Shown here piece after piece: positions 56,485 through 64,000 of a DNA stretch of 64,000 bases (positions within the stretch are counted from its first letter, which is position 1; the number at the start of each line of letters is the position of its first letter). The translations under genes and the position numbers were made by a program. The DNA is from Aristolochia californica (Eukaryota > Streptophyta > Magnoliopsida > Piperales > Aristolochiaceae): the NCBI GenBank assembly GCA_029961685.1, contig JARWKL010000012.1:20755227-20819226 (forward strand). The letters are read 5' to 3'. Below the pieces are notes generated by a model. The model was not told the DNA's origin and did no database searches. It worked only from the letters and a program-made list of their open reading frames with translations.

Positions 56485-56723
56485 ACCAAGTAAGTGGGAA
56501 CGAACTCTTCCACGTCCTGCTCCATGTCTGGCCAGAAGTACTGTCTAGACACCAGTGTTAGGGTTCATTTTTGACCCGGATGGCCAGCCCAAAGGGTATC
56601 ATGGCACTCCCGCAATATGTCCCTCCGCAGGTTGTCGTGCTTTGAAACATATAGCCTTCCTCCTTTGGTTTTGAGTAGGCCATCCTCCAACCAAAACCGC
56701 CGAGTTTCGCCAAGTGCTACTGA

Positions 56724-57281
56724 CTAAACAAGATTGTAGGCCTGCGTGTCCATCCATAGGCCAGCTCGAATTCGATCAAGGATAGGGATACTTACTTGGC
56801 TTATAGCTGCAACATCTTGCAAACGAAAACAAGTGTTGAAGTCATCACCAAGTATTGTGTTCGCCTCCATAGGGGTTGTATGGTCTGCCCTCCGGCTCAA
56901 GGCGTCCGCCACAGCGTTCGTCTTTCCCGACTTATACAACATCTTGAAATCGAATTCTGCCAAGAAATCTTGCCATCTTGCTTGCATAGGGGATAACTTC
57001 TTCTGGGTGAGGAAGTAGCTAGATGCCACATTGTCCGTTCGAACAACGAACCTTGACCCGAGCAAGTAGTGGCGCCAGGTGCTCAAGCCATGCACCACCG
57101 CGGTCATCTCCCTCTCTTGGACTGTGTACCGATGTTCTGTCTCATTCAGCTTTCGACTCTCGTAGGCAATGGGATGGCCATCCTGCTCCAGGACACCTCC
57201 AATTGCGAAGTCGGATGCATCCGTATGCACTTCAAACGCTTTGCTGAAATCCGCAAGCTGCAAGACAGGTCCCTCCATCAT
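56724..57281 (-). CDS. Gypsy RNase H (fragment)
   Basis: 'FEVHTDASDFAIGGVLEQDG' and 'IAYESRKLNETEHRYTVQER' identify the RNase H domain, followed by 'VVRTDNVASSYFLTQKKLSP' and 'KTNAVADALSRR'. The catalytic D of TDAS is present. The frame is cut from RT by a one-base frameshift near 57385 and a stop near 57327. Confidence 0.88.
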   Translation of the reverse strand: MMEGPVLQLADFSKAFEVHTDASDFAIGGVLEQDGHPIAYESRKLNETEHRYTVQEREMTAVVHGLSTWRHYLLGSRFVVRTDNVASSYFLTQKKLSPMQARWQDFLAEFDFKMLYKSGKTNAVADALSRRADHTTPMEANTILGDDFNTCFRLQDVAAISQVSIPILDRIRAGLWMDTQAYNLV

Positions 57282-57370
57282 GGCTTGCTTGAGTGACTCG
57301 AAAGCAAGTTGGCACTTGTTCGTCTAGTGCCACTTTTGCGCCTTCTTCAGGGGGTCCGTTAAGGGAGCCG

Positions 57371-57973
57371 CTAAGGTTGAGAACCCTTGATGAACCTGCG
57401 ATAGTAGTTAGCCAAACCCAGAACAATACAAATTTTTTTTACCTTGGTTGGCTCGGTCCATTCTCGGATGGCTTGCAACTTTGTCTCGTCCATCCAAATG
57501 CGACCTCCTCCAATCCAATGGCCAAGGAATAATACCTCCTTTAGGCCAAATGAGCACTTCTCCTTCTCCATGAACAAGGAGTTCTCCCGTAGGACTCGAA
57601 ACACTTCACGCAAGTGTTGTAAGTGCTCCTCCATTGTGCGGTTATAGATGACAATGTCATCTAAATACACCACCACGAACTTGTCCAGAAACGCTTTGAA
57701 GACCTCATTCATAAGCGTACAAAACGTGGCTGGTGCGTTAGTTAAACCGAATGCCATCACAAGGAACTCGTATGATCTGTACCTTGTGACACAAGCCGTC
57801 TTCGGTTCATCTCCTTCCGCAATTCTGACTTGATAGTAGCCGCTCCTCAAGTCAAGTTTTGTGAAGACTCGGGCATCTATGAGCTGTTCGAACAGATCGG
57901 CAATCAATGGTATGGGATAATTGTTCTTGATGGTGATCTTGTTCAAATTTCTATAGTCGATGCATAGGCACAT
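57371..57973 (-). CDS. Gypsy reverse transcriptase (fragment)
   Basis: 'LDLRSGYYQVRIAEGDEPKT', 'AFGLTNAPATFCTLMNEVF' and the YLDD box ('VVVYLDDIVIY') mark fingers and palm. Upstream, the start of RT ('GFIQPTKAPYGAPVLFQRKK', about 58050-57990) lies in the same frame; the residues that follow it join this fragment. The frame ends early because a base appears lost in the 'FIKGFSTL' region. Confidence 0.9.
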   Translation of the reverse strand: MCLCIDYRNLNKITIKNNYPIPLIADLFEQLIDARVFTKLDLRSGYYQVRIAEGDEPKTACVTRYRSYEFLVMAFGLTNAPATFCTLMNEVFKAFLDKFVVVYLDDIVIYNRTMEEHLQHLREVFRVLRENSLFMEKEKCSFGLKEVLFLGHWIGGGRIWMDETKLQAIREWTEPTKVKKICIVLGLANYYRRFIKGSQP

Positions 57974-58102
57974 AGAACAATCTTTCTTGCGTTGAAATAA
58001 GACCGGTGCTCCGTAAGGAGCCTTGGTTGGCTGAATGAACCCCGCTTCAAGCAGCTCGCCTAGTTACTTCCTCAACTCCTCCAACTCCTTAGGCGCCTTG
58101 CG

Positions 58103-59911
58103 TTAAGGGGCATTTGAGGACGGTTTCACTCCAGGTTCCAGCTCGATCTTATGATCCACTCCCCTTCTTGGTGGCAAACAAGGGGGTAGCTCTTTTGGCA
58201 TTACATCCTTGAACTCATTCAGGACTCCCATCATCTCCTTGTGAATCACTTGGGCCACGTCTTCTTTTACCTCACAAAAGACCGCTAAGTAGGTGGAATA
58301 GCCCTGCTTAAGACCCCGCTTAAGCTGGAGGGCGCTAATTGATTTGACATTATCGATTACATTGGTTTTGAAACCATTGATCATACAAGCCCCTCCCTCA
58401 TCAAGGATACCTACTACGCCTAGTGATGGTAAAATGAAAGCCTCACAAGTTGTGAGGAAGTCCATGCCGATAATGACCTTGAAGTCATCCATGGGTACGA
58501 TGGTGAAGTTCAACTTCCCACCCCATTCTCCAATGCTGGCAGACACGACCTTGGCTACCCTTGAGACTTGTCTTACTGTAGATTTCACGGCTTTCATTCT
58601 GCTTCTATCTCTTGTAGCCTTGAGCTTCAAACGCCTCGCTTCCTCTTCCGAGACGAAATTGTGAGTAGCCCATGTGTCTACCGTGGCCTTGACTTGGAAT
58701 CCATTGATGAGGACATCCAAGTAGATAAGATTGCGGTTTGGCCTTGCCACTTTGACACTCACTTTTGGCTCCTTTGAACAAACAACGTTGAGCAAGGATA
58801 GAGCCCCCATCCGTGGTTCCTCCTCTTTGCTCTCGAATTGGGCAGCATTCAACAACTTCTTCTTGGGGCAATCTCTTGCCATGTGCTTCCATTCGCAAAT
58901 GAAGCATTTAAGAGGGCGTTTGAAGGACTTACCTATGTCATCCTTCTTCTTGCTATTGGTGTGGCGAGTGTCGCTGGGTTCAGTCCTTTCCCTTTCTTTC
59001 TCTGGCTTCTTCTTCTTTTTCTGGCCGTTGTAGTTGTTGCCCTTGCTTGGCTGAGCAGCATTGCCCTCCGACTTTCGCTCGTACTCGATCAACTTTTCAG
59101 TCATGGCTATGGCTACAGCCAAGGATTTTACCTCCCTTCTACGAAGTTCGGTCTCGGCCCAAGGCTTTAGCCCACCTAGAAATGAAAAGAGTCTATCCTC
59201 GTCGGACATACGAGGAATGCAGAGCATGAGAGAAGTTAAAGCTTGGACGTATTCTCGAATCGTACCTTTTTGTCTAAGGGCACGCAACTCCTTCCGAGCT
59301 TGGTAGTCTACGTCCTCCGGAAAGAAATGGCGTTGGAATTCTCTCTTGAAGTCCTCCAATGTATCTACCGGCGCTTCATCTCCTTGCTCACCCGAAGTCC
59401 TTCTCCGCCACCAAAGCACGGCATCTTTCGCAAGGAACATAGATGCAGTGCTGACTTTGGCTTCTTCACTGGTCAACTTAGAAGCGTTGAAATATTGTTC
59501 TACTTGCCAAAGGAAATTGTCTATAACCTTTGGGTCGCATTTTCCAGTGAAGGCTTTCGGCTTCGGAATCTTGATCTTCGCACTTCCTTGCGAACCTCCT
59601 CCATTCGCAAGGGCTCTTTCGCATAAGGTGAGTCTCGCCCGAACTTCTTCCGCAATTGTCTTTACTTCTCCATCAACTCTCCCGATTTCAGTTCGCATCA
59701 CGGCCATAGCACTGTGTACGTCATCCTCAAATCCTTGGAACCAGTCCAAGACAGGTAACCATGCATGTGCAAATTCGTTCACGAACTCCTCCAGTCTTGA
59801 AAACTGATTCTCCATGCTAATAAGTCTGTATTTGAAATCACCAAAACGTACATTGTTTTCAGAGAGTGACTCCATACCTCTTACTGCTACATTATCACTT
59901 GTGGATGTCAT
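58103..59911 (-). CDS. Gypsy gag-protease polyprotein
   Basis: The first ATG on the minus strand is at 59911. The retrotransposon gag domain spans roughly the middle ('FLWQVEQYFNASKL', 'FKREFQRHFFPEDVDYQARK'). A zinc knuckle reads CFICEWKHMARDC, one residue short of the CX2CX4HX4C spacing. The protease follows, with DTWA in place of the active-site D-S/T-G-A. The frame stays open to the TAA at about 58104, beyond 'VDHKIELEPGVKP'. The changed knuckle and protease residues suggest relaxed constraint despite the long open frame. Confidence 0.9.
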   Translation of the reverse strand: MTSTSDNVAVRGMESLSENNVRFGDFKYRLISMENQFSRLEEFVNEFAHAWLPVLDWFQGFEDDVHSAMAVMRTEIGRVDGEVKTIAEEVRARLTLCERALANGGGSQGSAKIKIPKPKAFTGKCDPKVIDNFLWQVEQYFNASKLTSEEAKVSTASMFLAKDAVLWWRRRTSGEQGDEAPVDTLEDFKREFQRHFFPEDVDYQARKELRALRQKGTIREYVQALTSLMLCIPRMSDEDRLFSFLGGLKPWAETELRRREVKSLAVAIAMTEKLIEYERKSEGNAAQPSKGNNYNGQKKKKKPEKERERTEPSDTRHTNSKKKDDIGKSFKRPLKCFICEWKHMARDCPKKKLLNAAQFESKEEEPRMGALSLLNVVCSKEPKVSVKVARPNRNLIYLDVLINGFQVKATVDTWATHNFVSEEEARRLKLKATRDRSRMKAVKSTVRQVSRVAKVVSASIGEWGGKLNFTIVPMDDFKVIIGMDFLTTCEAFILPSLGVVGILDEGGACMINGFKTNVIDNVKSISALQLKRGLKQGYSTYLAVFCEVKEDVAQVIHKEMMGVLNEFKDVMPKELPPCLPPRRGVDHKIELEPGVKPSSNAP

Positions 59912-59938
59912 GGTTGGAAATGCTGCTCTAATACTAGT

Positions 59939-60740
59939 TGTCACGCGGTTAGATTTTGGCTAAGTCTGTCTAGCCAAGTGGAATATCAACCCCGTGTGGC
60001 CTAGCTCTTTCCAAGAACTAGTCAGCCTCCTTGTGCCTCAAATCTTCCACCCAACCTCCACACTAGATGTTGCAAGACAAAGGGACAATGGGAAGACTAA
60101 GAAGATGGAAGAGAAAAGCCCAACTCTCTTGAAGGCTAAAGGCTAAAAACTCTCTATACACTTGAAGAGCAAAGAATGCTAAGAATGCTTTACAAAGGGA
60201 GAGGCCCCTCCTATTTATAAGCCTCCTCCCTGGCCTTTAGAAGGCTCTAGAAATTTCCAGAAACCTGGCTGTTGTCCCTGATCTTTAGAAATTTCTAGAG
60301 GTGCCCAAAAAACCCGTCAGTTCCAGAGATTTCCACTTCTGGAGCCTTCAGGAGTCTACTGGAGTCTTCTGGCACTTGGCCGCGTGCGCCCACCTGGAGT
60401 CCCGCGTGGGGCCCTTTTGGAGTCCCGCACGCGCCCCGCCTGGAGTCCAGGTAGCGCGCGCGCCCCACCTGGAGTCTTGTGCGCGCCCCGCCTGGAGTCC
60501 TTACCGCGCGTAACCCCATTTCGACCCGCCTCTGCATGTTTGTTGGTGCGCTGCCTTGTGTGCGACTTGCCCAACCTTGTGTGCGTTGTGCCAAAGCTTG
60601 TGCTAGGCTTGCCGACGTTGCTTCCCAAACTTGAATGGCTGCCATACGCGCTTCCTCTGCCGTATGCGCATTGCCTTCCCTTATCTTGGAGCTGTGTGGT
60701 GGCCGTGCTGTCTGGACTCGGCTGGTTGCCCCTCGTCTCA
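59939..60740 (-). repeat. 5' LTR of the gypsy element
   Basis: An 802-bp LTR, shorter than the 3' copy. It has about five rather than seven GC-rich tandem units (about 60380-60505), a single copy of the 24-bp unit and fewer 'aagaatgctc' repeats. Terminal sequences match the 3' LTR. Confidence 0.92.
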
Positions 60741-60745
60741 CTCAT

Positions 60746-63700
60746 GTTGAAATACCACTCAAAAATCTCTGACTAACACATATATTTGTTGCAGAAACAT
60801 TAACTATAATATAATAGACTTAACTTATTTTGATTGCAAGTTCAATAGAAGAGCGGATTGCGGTTGCTCCCATCTAGATAGTATTTTGGAAGCATATCTA
60901 TGCTAATAAATAATTGCTTACTAATATGAAAGAGATAAAAAAGTAACATGTGGTTAGGAAAGAAAACGAATAAATTGAAGAACCAGGAGCACTTTGAAGA
61001 ACTTTCGTACATGTTGCTACAAACCTTCCGAAGTATTACTATAAAAAATAAGTATGCAACAAGCGATGGAGGAAACATGTGTTTATATGATTGGCCAACA
61101 TGGCTTTCATCTAAAGTGACAATATCAATGATTTTGGAAAAGAGCAAATGATATTTGTAATATAGTTTTGAGATCTATATATTAAGGCTTCAATATCAAC
61201 AAAGTCTGCTCTTTGAGCAATGACTTCTATTATAAGGATTTTAAATTCTCACAATTAACAACTTTTGTGGTATCAAATTGTGGCTCAAATTTCTCAAATA
61301 TCTCAATTCTAATTCTGTTAGAGAGACAAGAAATTGAACATTAAAAGAAAAAATAGAAACAAAATAAGAACAAACAACAAAAGAAAGAACATGCAAAGAA
61401 TAGAATAACGTAATATGAAATGATTTGCATTGTATCATGATTTTTATGATTCATTAGTGTTTTCCAATTAACTACAGTTAAAAAAAGAGAAACATATGAG
61501 AAGTAGGTACAAACCTTCCTCGTTATTGTAGATCTATATTTCATACTAAATTATCTTAGAAAACAACAATGAAGAACTCGTTGAGATTGAATTAGTGCTT
61601 ATAATGCATCATTTTTCAAACATTAAGGAATGGACATTAGACAAGAAAGAAAATAAGTTTGTCTAACTTGGCAGTAGGTTTGTTGATTCAAGTGAACCGT
61701 TCAGATGGTTTATTCTTTTTATTCTCTATATTCCCCTTCCCCAAAGATTGTTGCCTTTTGGTAGTTCCGCTATAATAATGCTAGATAACTTCTTTAGCTA
61801 AACAACTTACAAAATTGAAAAGAGAACATCGAGGGAAGGCTCTTTCCCTTTAAGTAGTTTGTTTTAGCAATTCCAACCATATTCTGGGTGGATCCTCTTC
61901 ACTCCTTAAAATTCATATGGAGAGAGGGAATATAATTTCCACACTAAGATAAGTCAATATCTAGGTATTAATAGATTGTTTCCAAGACAAGCAAGAATTT
62001 CCATGGAGAGGATCTTACGTGACCTCTAAAATTCATTTTCTTAGGTGAGACAACACTCCACTCCTAAATTGGTTGGGATATAGGGATTAGTAGATTGTGG
62101 CCAGTCAAGTGCTTACATTTTTCATTCTTAGCAATTTTTCTTGCTTTCAGTTTTTGGTCTAAGGATGATTTCTTGCTCAGTAGACATATAATTCCTTCTA
62201 TCCATCAAAAGTAAAAGTCCTTGATCCCCCAATATGGTAGTACTATGTTGAAGAAAGGAGACAATATTTTTAGAAAGAGTTTCTAACTGTTCTTCAGACA
62301 CATATAAGATCCATAAATTCAAAGTGAAAAGATACAAGCTTACATATTTATTGAATTTAGGATCACATGATAAGGACTTCAACCAAGATGGTGAGAGAAG
62401 AGAGATAGAGGAAGAGGAGAAGAAAGAAAAGGAAGAAGGAAGAGAGGAGAAAGAAGAGAGAGGGACAACTAAAAAGATGGAGAGAGAAAGAGTTTGGGAG
62501 AAATGTCTAAGGACAGATTTTAGAGAGAAAAGGGGAGACTTAATGATATAACCCATGCTTGACGAAGAGACAAGAGACAAAGAGATAAAACAGAAAAAAG
62601 GGGAAAATAAATGGAAGACGGGCAAAGAAATAAAAGATAACAAAAAGGAAGAAGAAGATAAAACAAAGAATATCTTAAGGCGCCAACTAAAAGAAAAAAA
62701 ATCCGCAAAAGGAAAAACAAAAAATTGAGCACCCGAAGAGAAAGAAAAGATCAGATCGGTTACGGAACGCCAATATATCATACAAGAGTCACTGGAGTAC
62801 TTGAGCAGACCGTCCTTGATCTCAGAGTATATTAACCAAACTGGTGGAACACTTCGGTACGGTAGTAAGGATTCCAAACCCGTAACCTGTGTTTCAGCCT
62901 CAACCTTAGCCTGAGACAGAAAAATTGATGTAGCTTCCAGGCCCAGAGTCTGATCCACCTGGTACGCTTGGCTCTAAACAGTGAGTACTTCATTCTCTCC
63001 GCCATGACCTTCTTCTTGGAGATTGATATCTTCGTAGAAAATTGCCATCTCAGTAGCAAGCCCGACAACTTCATACATGGTGAAGCTGACATGATAATTG
63101 AAGAAGAGGCCATGGTTGTGTGCTTTGTTTCAAGCTTTCTTATTTCTGTCTGATGCTTGGAGAGGAGACAAGTGGCAAAGGATTTGTCAAGATTTTGGAA
63201 GCACATCAGTCCTTTTGGGGCACAAACGTAGTGGAGATACCATCTTTGGCCTAGGTCTTCAAAGCAGACGATGACTAGTGGGGGTAACGAGGGAGTTGTG
63301 CTCATGTGGATTTTGAGGAAGGCGGGCTTTGAGGCAATGTTGGGCCAAAGCTTGTAGACGGCTTGAACCGAATGATGTCTTTGATGGACAACCAACTCAG
63401 GATCTTATAGGGCACCTTTTGGGTAGAACACGATTATGCTCAGAGGTAAAAAAAAAACTCAAGTGAAGTTGTTAAGCACTTTGGCAAGTCTCATGGTGTG
63501 CAGTCCCACCAAGCCATACGTGATACCCAAGGGTAGGAAATTTGAGAGGGCTGGAGGAAGAAGAAAGAGCATGGGCTTAGGTTTGAATTGACCCTCATTT
63601 GCTCTAAAAAGGGTGGAGTAGGTGGTTTTAGGAGATAAAAAGTAAAAAAAAAACGAGAAAGTAAACAATCTAGGAAGAAAACATGTAGGACAAGAGAGAA

Positions 63701-63800
63701 AATGAAGGGAAATAGATTATGAACAAAAAAAGAAAGAAAGATCTGAGATTAGAAATTGAAAAAATATTATTTGGGTTGACTGAGTCAACTCATAAAATCT
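60746..63800. other. Right-hand region, no gene recognised
   Basis: AT-rich DNA. A purine-rich stretch (about 62385-62490, GA-rich on plus) resembles part of the solo LTR at 52556-52987. Open frames at 62128-62958 and 62832-63395 (minus) have no recognisable domain; they may be the interior of a non-autonomous LTR element whose 5' LTR starts at 63813, but I cannot confirm that. Confidence 0.45.
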
Positions 63801-63812
63801 GCTCTGATACCA

Positions 63813-64000
63813 TGTTAAATTTGTAGAGAATAAAATATCCACTGACTTGTTAGAACCAAATATAATGAGCTTTATATTTATAATAGAAGAAACAATTAGA
63901 ATACAATGAGCCTCAATTTATGATAGAAGAAACAAGTATAATCAAATTATAATTAAGCTACCTATGCCTTCGTTACACCTAAATTAAAACACTAAAAGAT
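63813..64000 (-). mobile_element. LTR end with primer-binding site, cut by window edge
   Basis: On the minus strand the sequence ends TTTAACA at 63813 and is followed at once by TGGTATCAGAGCAG (63812-63799), a Met-tRNA-type primer-binding site. This marks the inner end of a 5' LTR that extends beyond base 64000. The internal region would lie to the left. Confidence 0.7.

Larger units (their letters stand above)
54408..60740 (-). mobile_element. Ty3/gypsy chromovirus retrotransposon with duplication CTCAT
   Basis: A 6333-bp element bounded by LTRs 54408-55306 (3') and 59939-60740 (5'), ends TGAGACGAGG...GCGTGACA on the minus strand. The target-site duplication CTCAT is at 54403-54407 and 60741-60745. 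A primer-binding site of the TAGTATTAGAGCAGC type follows the 5' LTR; the polypurine tract GGAGGTGGGAGTA precedes the 3' LTR. Minus-strand order: gag, protease, RT, RNase H, integrase, chromodomain, which is the chromovirus order. Two in-frame TAA codons lie between protease and RT (near 58104-58106 and 58062-58064), with a frameshift after RT and further stops before integrase, so it is not autonomous now. Each LTR has a TATA box (CTTATAAATAGGAGG) on the minus strand near 54699 and 60210. Confidence 0.95.

Noticed and set aside
58344..59807. Plus-strand frames of 100-153 codons
   Set aside because: Shadows of the gypsy gag-protease frame on the opposite strand.
60301..60776. Frames on both strands up to 148 codons
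   Set aside because: These are the same repeat-rich LTR sequence in the 5' LTR copy.

Overview
The window is nuclear DNA of a flowering plant: genes have many small exons with GT-AG introns, and the proteins are plant phosphatidylinositol synthase, cytosolic lysyl-tRNA synthetase, a plant O-fucosyltransferase-like protein, a PLS/DYW-type PPR protein and a WSD1-like acyltransferase. Introns and spacers are swollen by LTR retrotransposons, which suggests a repeat-rich, probably woody, angiosperm. I cannot name the species. All exon models below were built by hand from reading-frame continuity, splice dinucleotides and remembered family sequences.

Layout. (1) 55-9039, minus: a phosphatidylinositol synthase (PIS) gene; eight exons are visible and the 3' end runs off the left edge. 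Its 5.15-kb first intron holds a decayed Ty1/copia element. (2) 9040-10647: a shared 5' region between the divergently transcribed PIS and LysRS genes, with a small TRIM element near its middle. (3) 10648-19777, plus: cytosolic lysyl-tRNA synthetase, 17 coding exons, 613 residues, intact. (4) 21332-42237, minus: an O-fucosyltransferase-like gene, 11 exons, 496 residues, intact. It spans about 21 kb because two copia elements and a LINE remnant sit in its introns. (5) 45022-47104, plus: an intronless PPR gene whose E/DYW end is broken by three frame changes. (6) 49541-51325, minus: a WSD1-like wax ester synthase/diacylglycerol acyltransferase, four exons, 468 residues, intact. (7) 52556-60745: a transposon-rich block with a solo LTR, a TRIM and a Ty3/gypsy chromovirus of 6.3 kb with a perfect target-site duplication. 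(8) The right edge cuts through another LTR element.

The host genes are ordinary housekeeping or family genes (phospholipid synthesis, translation, glycosylation, organelle RNA processing, neutral lipid synthesis) and form no obvious pathway. I found no new enzymatic or defence-like system. The notable content is structural: at least four miniature LTR elements (TRIMs) whose termini, primer-binding sites and duplications can be read directly; a gypsy pol frame that runs through its polypurine tract into a repeat-bearing LTR; microsatellites abutting two LysRS splice donors; and a LysRS 3' end where splicing or intron retention gives proteins of equal length.
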